Positions 16,821-24,765 of a stretch of DNA of 32,761 nucleotides are shown piece by piece; within the stretch, counting starts at the first letter, position 1; every line of letters begins with the position of its first letter. The notes under the pieces were generated by a model. The model made no database searches, was not told the DNA's origin, and saw only the letters and a list, made by a program, of their open reading frames with translations. The stretch comes from a virus. Both the position numbers and the translations under genes were made by a program. The stretch is taken from positions 1 to 32,761 of IMG/VR virus record IMGVR_UViG_3300025770_000061; one strand, written 5' to 3'.

Positions 16821-18427
16821 TAAACGTAATCTACCCGTATGGCTAAGTTATTTAGCTGGATGATTTCATTAAACCCAACCTTAATAGGCTTTTCAACGTT
16901 AGTAACCTCTGCATACCTAATGTTGGTCTCATCCATTAATAAAATTCTAATTAAATCTTGAGGAACAAACGGCTCTGAGAAGTCAGTGTTATCAATATTC
17001 ATATAGTTTAATATTGATCTCCGAGCAGATTGAATTAATTGGGCTTCGCTTCTTCTAAACTTCTCGTCTAAAGTAATAGTAACGACTACGTCCAATGTCC
17101 TAACAAGCCCATCAACCACCACAACCTCGTCCGTAAGCATCTTCTTAGACTCTGTTGCTGCCAATAACTGACGCTTATACTCCTGAGTTGCACGCCTAAG
17201 TTGACTGTTCGAAGCTCTCTCTAGAACAAATAAGTCAATAATGTTAGCGGAAGAAAAAGCTCTTCTAACAGTTGCGGTCGCTTTACCTGTGGAACCATAG
17301 TTAGATGCAAAAGAATTAGCAAATGCTTTAAAGTCTTGAAGAGTTACTAGACGATCTTGAGTTCTAAAGTAAAGAGGGGCATATCTCTTAGCCTGATCCA
17401 CAGATTCAGCGTCTCGTCCTCCGGTAGCTAGACTGGTATTCTCAACCCTCGCGGTTGGGATAACGTCGGTGAGAGTGCCATCTGTGGAACTTACAATGGT
17501 CTGAGCATTAATAAGACTCTCGGCAATATTCCCACGGGTTCCACCTCCAACACGATAAGTTACTATGTAAGTATCACCCATAGCAGGGGATTTACCTAGC
17601 GAGTCATCTCCAAACAACACAGAGGCTTTAAAATTCTCATCAGTAGTAATTTGAAATACCTTATCTGCCTGACCAGAAGCAAAGTATACGTTCTCTTCTT
17701 CCTTGTAAATTCCTTCAGTCGTAGGATCTCCAGTCAAATACACTTGAGCACTTTTTTCAACATAAGGGAACCGGGATAAGTTAATAGACTTAACAGCCTC
17801 AGGACTCGTGAAAACTCCCAACTCAGAAACTAACGCCCCTTCAAGTAATACCACATCCGTAATTTGAACAGTCCCTCCCGTTGCAGATACATTGAATTGT
17901 AAATCTTCGCTGGCTACAGTAAGATCTACAGTGCCATTTGAGTTAACCTTGTATAAGGTATATGTTAGAGTGCCGCCATCCTCAGGGGAAGTTATCGTAA
18001 TTACTCTACTAGCCGCAGGGATAGTTACGGATGTAGGAGAGGTAACATTGTCTGTGGAGTAAGTAATGGAAGCGTTAGCAGCCGCAGAGATTGGACCTTT
18101 CATCCTTATGCCAATAACTTCAAGAAGCCTCTTTACACTGTCGCGGCTTCTAGCGGTGCCTATGAAGTTTTCGTTGGCAAGGTAATCAGACTTATTCGAT
18201 TGAATATGACCTACCGCTGCCATCATCTCTATTAGCAAAACTCCAAAGTCTGAACTCTCAAAGTTATTATAATCTAAAGGAAAGGTAGCCTTTACATATT
18301 TTAAAAGAGTTGCTTTAATAGTTTCAAAGTCGGAGGCAGAGTAATCAATTAACTTTTGCTTATTATCAAGTTTAGACGGTATTAATTTTAAAAAATCTGA
18401 TTCAACTGTTCCTGAAAAGGCTACCAT
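16820..18427 (-). CDS. 6: Baseplate wedge protein, T4 gp6 / P2 gpJ (baseplate J) family
   Basis: 535 residues (T4 gp6 is 660). The N-terminus shows the gp6 layout: YNNFESSDFGVLLIEMMAAVGH (about 53-74) followed by YLANENFIGTARSRDSVKRL. Near residue 342 it has the J-family signature AKRYAPLYFRTQDRLVTLQD. In contractile tails this protein dimerises to form the inner ring of the baseplate around the hub and links the wedges. It sits between gp25-like and gp7-like genes with TAATG overlaps on both sides, as in T4 and P2. No truncation or missing segment is evident apart from the shorter length. Confidence 0.88.
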   Translation of the reverse strand: MVAFSGTVESDFLKLIPSKLDNKQKLIDYSASDFETIKATLLKYVKATFPLDYNNFESSDFGVLLIEMMAAVGHIQSNKSDYLANENFIGTARSRDSVKRLLEVIGIRMKGPISAAANASITYSTDNVTSPTSVTIPAASRVITITSPEDGGTLTYTLYKVNSNGTVDLTVASEDLQFNVSATGGTVQITDVVLLEGALVSELGVFTSPEAVKSINLSRFPYVEKSAQVYLTGDPTTEGIYKEEENVYFASGQADKVFQITTDENFKASVLFGDDSLGKSPAMGDTYIVTYRVGGGTRGNIAESLINAQTIVSSTDGTLTDVIPTARVENTSLATGGRDAESVDQAKRYAPLYFRTQDRLVTLQDFKAFANSFASNYGSTGKATATVRRAFSSANIIDLFVLERASNSQLRRATQEYKRQLLAATESKKMLTDEVVVVDGLVRTLDVVVTITLDEKFRRSEAQLIQSARRSILNYMNIDNTDFSEPFVPQDLIRILLMDETNIRYAEVTNVEKPIKVGFNEIIQLNNLAIRVDYV

Positions 18428-18870
18428 TATATTCTAACTCCAATGTTAAACGCCGTCGCAATAGCATCTCTAATAGAGCAGAAAAGATTAACCTTCAACT
18501 GCCCGCTTCGAGTTTCAAATACTTGAATCTTTCCTACCGAAACTGTGCTAAGGTATCTACGTATGGAGGTTAAAACTTCCCCTTTTATCAATGAAAAAGT
18601 AGCTTCATCTAAAGGTTCCATAAGGAATCTACGAAGATTGCAACCATATTCAGGTAGCATAAACCTCTCACCTCTTTCAGTTCTAATTAGACAACTAAGA
18701 TTGGACTTTATTAACTCAAGATTAGTGGATTTACTAAAATACCCATTAATAGGGTTTACAGGTACTGGGTAATTTAATCCAATTAACTTTGGGTCTTTTA
18801 AAACAGTAGACCTTTGAATGACAGAAGGAGCCACCGTCCCATACATCTTTACATTGTTTGAAATTGCCAT
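18427..18870 (-). CDS. 25: Baseplate wedge protein, T4 gp25 / P2 gpW family
   Basis: 147 residues (T4 gp25 is 132). The core RTERGERFMLPEYGCNLR followed by FLMEPLDE (63-88) is the characteristic gp25/gpW signature, in which the Glu-Pro-Leu part helps start sheath assembly at the baseplate. The C-terminal half has the expected alternating strands. AAGGGG precedes the ATG at 18870, which is 15 bases after the glycoside hydrolase gene. The stop overlaps the gp6-like start as TAATG, so the two are very likely co-translated. Confidence 0.92.
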   Translation of the reverse strand: MAISNNVKMYGTVAPSVIQRSTVLKDPKLIGLNYPVPVNPINGYFSKSTNLELIKSNLSCLIRTERGERFMLPEYGCNLRRFLMEPLDEATFSLIKGEVLTSIRRYLSTVSVGKIQVFETRSGQLKVNLFCSIRDAIATAFNIGVRI

Positions 18871-18885
18871 GTTTAACTAATCCCC

Positions 18886-21033
18886 TTAAAATATTGAGAA
18901 GTCTGGGTTCACATCCGTTGCGTACTTTTGTAGTTTATACATACAAACAGCAAGTGTGTCTATTACATCCGCATAATATGTATCATACTCTTCCCAATCA
19001 ATATCATCCATTTGTGGGTTAGCTGGGGGAGGGTCCGTTGTGTAATAACAACTATTATTATTATCATGACATAGGAAGGCAGATGCGTCATATGTTGTTA
19101 ATCCCGTAATAACCCTGCCATCAACATAAGGGTGATTCCTAAGTTGTCCGTTCACTGCGGCACTAAAAGCCAGTCTATCCTCAACCGATACGACCTCATG
19201 AACCCCTGATAAGTCATCATAAACTGTGCCATAAAGTGATTCCTGTAAGACATCGGGGCGGGGGAAGATGCCAGATGCCGCAAATAAAGTTCTCGTAAGC
19301 AATATAAGAACCTTACCCATATACCTGACTTGAGCATTCCTAGCATCGTATTTATCCGAAGTTGGATCGACGCTATAAGATGCAAGAGAGGGCAACGAGG
19401 ATAAGGTGAAGAAAGCATCGTAGCAATCCTTCATGGTGAAGTTATCCGCAGCTAAATTCCACACGGGTTGGGGAGGAAATTTACCCTGATTTTTAGTCAG
19501 GCTGGGAGAGTAAATACTACCCATTATATCATAATACCTATAAGCATTTAGATTCAAAAGTCCTGGGTTTATAAACTGCGAAAAGGCCTGGGTCAGGCCT
19601 CCACCAAAGGAGTTGTAAAACATGTCCCTAACGAGAGTCCAATTACTCTCAGTATAACCAGAGTAAGAAGGTTGATAACTCACATGCTCAGGCAACACAC
19701 CTATTCCACTTGCCCCTTCTATGACATTTTTAAAAACACCCGAAGTATATCCGTTGAAATCTAAGTCTTCCGTGGATGGACTCTTTTGAATAATCTTACG
19801 GAGTTGCCTCCTGGAGTAGTCCCACTGTTCGGAGGCAAGGTCCTGGTATGCTGATAGATCAAGACTTCTTCTACATTCGCCATCGCCATAGAGTATGCCT
19901 TGAGAAGCGATGAAAGGGTTACGAGAGCCGTTACGATCACTAAAACCTTGGTAGATCAGACCTCCAAAGTTTTTATCTCTATGTAACGCTCTGATTACTT
20001 CCCTAGGGTAATTTATCGAAGGGTAATTAGAAGCCTCGTTATACATTGCGGGTAACCTCGTGTCGTAAGACCCAGAAACCCCGTCACGAACATACTTTTT
20101 CAGGTAGTAAATAGCATTACCATAAGTATGTAGTGAAGCAAAGTCTACCGTAGAGGAAAACTGATAAAAAGGACTAACCCCACCTAGGGCAGGATCCGTT
20201 TGATGTAGATGAAATTGCCCCGGATCAAACCCCGCGCCATTCCCAAAAGTTGTCTTTATAAAGGGATACTTATCCATAACATATAGAGATGTTCCTGAGG
20301 TTAAGATCCTAAAGTAAGGCATAAGGGCATCATCAGTTTCGTTCTGGACATCAAAACTCCACATTGATTGGTAGGATGAGACGGAGCTAGCTAACGCATC
20401 GATATAAGGTTTCGCTTTAGTTTCAAAAAAATTAGTTGCCGCTGCCGGTGAGGAAGTTTCAAATAATAAAGGAGAATTTATCCAGTAAGACCCTACACCC
20501 GCAGCCCCAGACGGGCCTGCTAATCCATAAGGAATCACTCCTGAGAGTTCGGATTCCGTTGTTGGCTCCCCAGTACCAGCGTCTCCGCCGTAGCCCATTA
20601 CGTTCAGTTGATCCCACAAAACAAACTGAACCCTTACTTTATACTTATCGCATATTGATAGGAAGTTTTTAATATCTGATAAATGATCATCTTTATAAAC
20701 CCAAACATAGTAATCCAAGAAAACTCTAACAGCGTTAAGTCCATTTAACGCGATAATACTAATTCCGTTCTCAGCATCCTCAGGGTTATAATGCCACCAT
20801 TGAGCCGTTTTATTGGTGCCTACAAAACAATCCGAGGGGGCATACTGCGTTAAGGGGACATACTGCGCTAAGCCCAAGGTTGATAGTAATGTCCAAGTTT
20901 CCGGTCTTATTTTTGGAAGGTAACCGTGTTTTTTCCATTGTGATTCTAAAGGAATATTAAAATTTACTCCTCTACAATTAGTAAAGTATCTTTCGGATCC
21001 GTCAGGAATATCGGGTTGTATTGGCTTAGACAT
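18886..21033 (-). CDS. Clan GH-A (GH5-like) glycoside hydrolase, virion-associated
   Basis: 715 residues. The N-terminal 400 residues fit a TIM-barrel glycoside hydrolase of clan GH-A. ALNGLNAVRVFLDYY (95-109) resembles strand beta-2, with the conserved Arg at 103. WSFDVQNETDD places the acid/base Glu at about 232 after Asn231. SLHTY (300-304) fits strand beta-6, and RLPAMYNEASNY places the nucleophile Glu at about 333. GGLIYQGFSD (357-366) fits strand beta-8. The two glutamates are about 100 residues apart, as in GH5-type enzymes. The substrate is unknown, probably a host surface polysaccharide. The C-terminal 300 residues are unassigned. No signal peptide is seen. The TAATG overlap with the LamG-type gene and location between spike and gp25 genes imply a virion component rather than a metabolic enzyme. 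Confidence 0.75.
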   Translation of the reverse strand: MSKPIQPDIPDGSERYFTNCRGVNFNIPLESQWKKHGYLPKIRPETWTLLSTLGLAQYVPLTQYAPSDCFVGTNKTAQWWHYNPEDAENGISIIALNGLNAVRVFLDYYVWVYKDDHLSDIKNFLSICDKYKVRVQFVLWDQLNVMGYGGDAGTGEPTTESELSGVIPYGLAGPSGAAGVGSYWINSPLLFETSSPAAATNFFETKAKPYIDALASSVSSYQSMWSFDVQNETDDALMPYFRILTSGTSLYVMDKYPFIKTTFGNGAGFDPGQFHLHQTDPALGGVSPFYQFSSTVDFASLHTYGNAIYYLKKYVRDGVSGSYDTRLPAMYNEASNYPSINYPREVIRALHRDKNFGGLIYQGFSDRNGSRNPFIASQGILYGDGECRRSLDLSAYQDLASEQWDYSRRQLRKIIQKSPSTEDLDFNGYTSGVFKNVIEGASGIGVLPEHVSYQPSYSGYTESNWTLVRDMFYNSFGGGLTQAFSQFINPGLLNLNAYRYYDIMGSIYSPSLTKNQGKFPPQPVWNLAADNFTMKDCYDAFFTLSSLPSLASYSVDPTSDKYDARNAQVRYMGKVLILLTRTLFAASGIFPRPDVLQESLYGTVYDDLSGVHEVVSVEDRLAFSAAVNGQLRNHPYVDGRVITGLTTYDASAFLCHDNNNSCYYTTDPPPANPQMDDIDWEEYDTYYADVIDTLAVCMYKLQKYATDVNPDFSIF

Positions 21034-23630
21034 TAGACTATATTAATAGGTTCCCACATGAGATTAGGAACATCAACGTTTTTGAAGAATCTCTGAGTTG
21101 CTTTATAGTTATTTAATACCGCTCCGTCCTCAAGAGGCTTTGAGTAGAATCTGGTGCAGCCTACATAGCCTCGAAGACCACTTACCTTACCTCCATACTC
21201 GCCTCCCATAAAGTTACCTCCAGAGAAACCATCAGTGTATCCTCCTCCAATAACCCAAGGAGTAAAGTAATTATCCAGATAAGGACCCCCTGAATACTCG
21301 AAAGAGTTGTTTTGTTTTATAGAAGGAGCTTTAAAGGTCTCACCTTTTCGAGAAGTTCCGAAGGTATCTTGGTAGCTTGAGGTGGCTAGCTTAATGCCGT
21401 CTGCGTATACTCTAACTTCGTCCATCTTAGGGTCAACTGCTACAGAGATCTGAACAAAGGACCTACCACAGGCTGATAGTGATTTACCATTAAACTCCTC
21501 AAACACAGGTATGGACATCCCGTGGTAAGAATTTTTCTCACAGTTTGTTCTCTTTGCAATAAACCCAGCACTGGAGGAGTCATAAGATTGTGTCGGAGCT
21601 AGAGTTAAGACAAGGTTATCAGTAGGGTTCTGACCGTTATCATTACTCGGATCCAAGTTAGATGTAAATCTCCTGTCCCTCGTAAATCCAAGAATTACAC
21701 CTCTAACGACCCCTGTGCCATTATCTATGCTCATATTATCAATGCTAGCTTGGGGTTCTTTCGAGTCAGATATTCCTACATTCTCATTAGCGAGTAAAAG
21801 CCTATACAGACCCAAGGTATCATTACCATGCATATTCCAACCCTGCGTGGTTCCATCTAGGTGAGGCACATGTACCCAAGTCTCAAAGGTGCCGCCTTCT
21901 GCATTATAAAGAAAGTCTTGGAACTCCGAAGTCTCAGGCATCTTCGCATACGTCCCCATGAAATCAATATCAGAAGATCCTTGAGCCGGGAAGGCAACAC
22001 CACTTAGGAACGGAATACCTAAACCCTTGTTAAATATAGTTGGAGCATCCCCTACCATCTGAGAGTTAGAACCTACGCCTAGCCTGCTAGAGTTGTGAAC
22101 TCCAAAGTTGGTGCCAGAAGGAACGTCAGTCTCAACCGTTAAATAATTATAAAGTGCAAACAAGCCATCTTCCACAATTCTAGTATTGATTTGTAGACTT
22201 TGAGCAGAAGGTTCAGGTGGGCTAGCTACCGTCTCACCCTTAGCTACATTCGCCAATAGGATGTGATCAAGGAATACTGAATCATTTGTATTGATCTTCT
22301 CAGTAAACTTAACTTCTAATGGAAGAATAACACCTGTGACATCAGCCTGATCGAGAACAATACTTCTTTGGTTTTCAATATCCAAAAGGAAATTAGATCC
22401 TGCTAAGTAGGAGAAGTCATTAATTGGAACGTTGCCAGGAGTAAATTGAGGTCCCCTTCCTAAGCAAGTAGGAACCTTAACAGCTAACTCAATTTGCTTC
22501 TTACGCTTATTGACCCTGTCCTGGAACTGGGCTGTCTCAGAAAGCATAACCTGACGCATGTTATCAGTAATTGCAAGGGAAGCCCCATCATCAATTAGCT
22601 CCTGTAGTTCAGACGAGACATCGAATACTCTCCTATCCTTCTGCCCTTCCAAGCTTAATAACAGATCATCCTGATCATAGAAATTTGTAACACCAGGGGA
22701 ATTATCAATTATATCAGGATCTAGAATGGTGTTGAAATAGTATCTTAGATCGTTTCTTGTTAAAGGTATACCCCTACCACCCAGGCTAGGATCAAACTCA
22801 AGCTTCCAAAGCTCACCATTGGAGAACCCACCTTCCTTAAATCTAAGATCTTCTTCTCTTTCTTCCAACTCAAGGAGAGCAGGAGCTATACCACTTAACT
22901 GCGAGTCATAGTATAATCCATCAACAGAAAGCACAAACTTACCTGATCTAGATTGAGGTGGGCCTGCTTCAAGACGGAAAACGGATTCAACGACTTCGGG
23001 TGTCGCTTGTGGCTCTAACGAAGGATTCAATGTCCTATCCAGAAGAGTAGCGTCAATGTTAGTTAACTGATTACTACACCTGTTCGAGAACGCAGTAGCG
23101 GTTGCTAACTGTTCTGAGTAGACGGAAAGCTCACCATTCAGTAAGTTTGCGTAAGCGGTTGCATCATTGCCTGCTAGAGCTATACGTTGCTGCGCGAGTC
23201 CTCCTCCTTTATTTTTAAAGCTGTCCGCAAACGACTTGACACAATCTATCAGTGATTGAATCTCTTCAATGAATTCTAAAAGTTCTTCAAGAACTTTCAT
23301 AAAAGCAACAAGCGCACCAGCGATTGTGCTAAGAAGGTCTATGCCAAACCTAGAAAAGTCGGAAAAGACAGAATAAAAGCCATCCCGGTCAGGGAACCAT
23401 GATAATCCTAAAATATCTCTAACAGTATTTTGAATTTTCCTAATAGCGGACAGTGACCATTCTTCAGCCTTCTTTATTGCGTCACGGATCGCAATTAAAA
23501 TCGGACTAGGGATAAGTGCTAACGCTGCTGGTAATAAATCCAGCATACAAGGAGGTATGCCAAAAGTAGAAGTTAAAGCTACCCCCTCTAAAGTAGTTAA
23601 CGGGAGTATTGGCTCTTCGTGTTGCGACAT
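21033..23630 (-). CDS. Virion protein with C-terminal LamG / concanavalin A-like domain
   Basis: 865 residues. Residues about 580-850 have the layout of a LamG or concanavalin A-like lectin fold: GGTFETWVHVPHLDG at the start, SFVQISVAVDPKMDEVRVYADG in the middle (the usual strand-turn-strand before the ligand face), and RGYVGCTRFYSKPLEDG near the end. The N-terminal 130 residues hold two hydrophobic helical stretches (about 25-52 and 93-130), and the middle has Glu/Leu-rich helix such as LLELEEREEDLRF. The C-terminal fold commonly binds carbohydrate. It overlaps the spike gene before it and the glycoside hydrolase gene after it (both TAATG), so the lectin-like and hydrolase proteins probably act together at the baseplate tip or side. 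The partner relation is inference. Confidence 0.65.
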   Translation of the reverse strand: MSQHEEPILPLTTLEGVALTSTFGIPPCMLDLLPAALALIPSPILIAIRDAIKKAEEWSLSAIRKIQNTVRDILGLSWFPDRDGFYSVFSDFSRFGIDLLSTIAGALVAFMKVLEELLEFIEEIQSLIDCVKSFADSFKNKGGGLAQQRIALAGNDATAYANLLNGELSVYSEQLATATAFSNRCSNQLTNIDATLLDRTLNPSLEPQATPEVVESVFRLEAGPPQSRSGKFVLSVDGLYYDSQLSGIAPALLELEEREEDLRFKEGGFSNGELWKLEFDPSLGGRGIPLTRNDLRYYFNTILDPDIIDNSPGVTNFYDQDDLLLSLEGQKDRRVFDVSSELQELIDDGASLAITDNMRQVMLSETAQFQDRVNKRKKQIELAVKVPTCLGRGPQFTPGNVPINDFSYLAGSNFLLDIENQRSIVLDQADVTGVILPLEVKFTEKINTNDSVFLDHILLANVAKGETVASPPEPSAQSLQINTRIVEDGLFALYNYLTVETDVPSGTNFGVHNSSRLGVGSNSQMVGDAPTIFNKGLGIPFLSGVAFPAQGSSDIDFMGTYAKMPETSEFQDFLYNAEGGTFETWVHVPHLDGTTQGWNMHGNDTLGLYRLLLANENVGISDSKEPQASIDNMSIDNGTGVVRGVILGFTRDRRFTSNLDPSNDNGQNPTDNLVLTLAPTQSYDSSSAGFIAKRTNCEKNSYHGMSIPVFEEFNGKSLSACGRSFVQISVAVDPKMDEVRVYADGIKLATSSYQDTFGTSRKGETFKAPSIKQNNSFEYSGGPYLDNYFTPWVIGGGYTDGFSGGNFMGGEYGGKVSGLRGYVGCTRFYSKPLEDGAVLNNYKATQRFFKNVDVPNLMWEPINIV

Positions 23631-24721
23631 TAAACTGCTCCTACAGGGTCTAAGTAATCATTAGGCGTAATGATAGGAGGGACGGAAGGAACTCCCGTCA
23701 ACCCAGGTACAGGCGTCTCAACAAGGTCCTCGGCTGCTGATGTGAAGGTCAGAGGCATACCATTATTGCTAATCAATGGTGCCTTATTACTTATTGTTGT
23801 TGCTGAATTTAAGTTCACTCCTAGTAACCCTCCATAAATATTAACTCCTGCACCCGCATTCATATTGATGCTAAGTGGCGTGTTAAAGTCTATATTCCCT
23901 GCTGCCAAAATCTTTACTGCTCCTGTGCCATCCACTTGTATAGTCGCTCCCGGTGTGATTATATTTACCTTCCCTGACGGCCCACCCGCTACTAAATCAA
24001 TATTTCTAAACTTACTCTTCAATCGAATGTTACCAAACCACTTACCCATTGAGAAAAAGCCAGTAGAATTGTTTTCAATATTTATGTCTCCACCGTCTAA
24101 AATCTTCATATTAATATCAGATCGAGCACACTTATATTCTTGAGCACCTTCAGTGCTTATCGAAAGCGACCTAGAACCATAAGCCTCATTAGGCTCATTG
24201 CCATTTAATATAATGGCATCCCCATGGCAATTCTTTATCATAACCCCTACAGGACTAACAGTAACTTCTTCTCCAGTCTCAGACTTAATAGTGACGTTAT
24301 TACTTATCTTAGATTTCGTAAACTCTCTTTGAATGTATAGACCCGCGCCAGCCATATTAGTAAACGTTTGAGTTACTGGTTTGGCCGACTCGCCATATAT
24401 TTGAGCTTTAGTATCATTGCTTCTTAACGCTTGGAAAGTATCCCGTATCTTTCTGTCGTCAGAAACGATGTCCTCCTTAATTACCGTGGAAAGATAGTAT
24501 AATGTTCTTTCCTGGGAAGAGGGGTTGGGATTGTAAAGTGCTATGATCTCGTCGCCAACCTCAGGTATAGCTATAAAGCCCCCTGCATTAACCTTACAGA
24601 AAGGAGACGTATAAGTCACTTCTTGAGGACGATTGTTAAATAATTTTGGAAAAGCTGCTTGTAGCTTTCCCGTGTTATTATCATCTGAGTTTGATGTTAC
24701 TTGTCCGATGTAAAATTCCAT
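23630..24721 (-). CDS. Baseplate central spike protein (gp5 / gpV / VgrG-type OB fold)
   Basis: 363 residues. The first 85 residues fit the OB-fold of tail spike proteins (YIGQVTSN, KLQAAFPKLF, then GGFIAIPEVGDEIIALYNPN). Residues about 195-310 alternate short strands rich in Asn, Gly, Ile and Val (GDINIENNS, GNIRLKS, GKVNIITPG, GAVKILAAGNIDFN), the pattern of the triple-stranded beta-helix needle. T4 gp5 is 575 residues because a lysozyme domain is inserted; no such domain is present here. The protein should form the membrane-piercing trimer at the tail tip. It starts 30 bases after the hub gene, with only a weak GAAGA ribosome site, and a stable hairpin lies in that gap. Confidence 0.8.
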   Translation of the reverse strand: MEFYIGQVTSNSDDNNTGKLQAAFPKLFNNRPQEVTYTSPFCKVNAGGFIAIPEVGDEIIALYNPNPSSQERTLYYLSTVIKEDIVSDDRKIRDTFQALRSNDTKAQIYGESAKPVTQTFTNMAGAGLYIQREFTKSKISNNVTIKSETGEEVTVSPVGVMIKNCHGDAIILNGNEPNEAYGSRSLSISTEGAQEYKCARSDINMKILDGGDINIENNSTGFFSMGKWFGNIRLKSKFRNIDLVAGGPSGKVNIITPGATIQVDGTGAVKILAAGNIDFNTPLSINMNAGAGVNIYGGLLGVNLNSATTISNKAPLISNNGMPLTFTSAAEDLVETPVPGLTGVPSVPPIITPNDYLDPVGAV

Positions 24722-24745
24722 ATTATTGTCTTCGGTGTTGAGATA

Positions 24746-24765
24746 CCACTATTATAAAATAGTGG
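24746..24765 (-). other. Intercistronic RNA hairpin at the hub stop codon
   Basis: Perfect 8-bp stem (CCACTATT with AATAGTGG) and a 4-base loop; the TAA stop of the hub gene lies across the loop and stem. It is followed by TATCTCAACACC rather than a run of T, so it does not look like a rho-independent terminator. RNA processing, message stabilisation or control of spike translation are possible. Confidence 0.6.

Noticed and set aside
24199-24218. 7-bp stem with 6-base loop in the spike gene.
   Set aside because: Short, inside coding sequence and of a size expected by chance.
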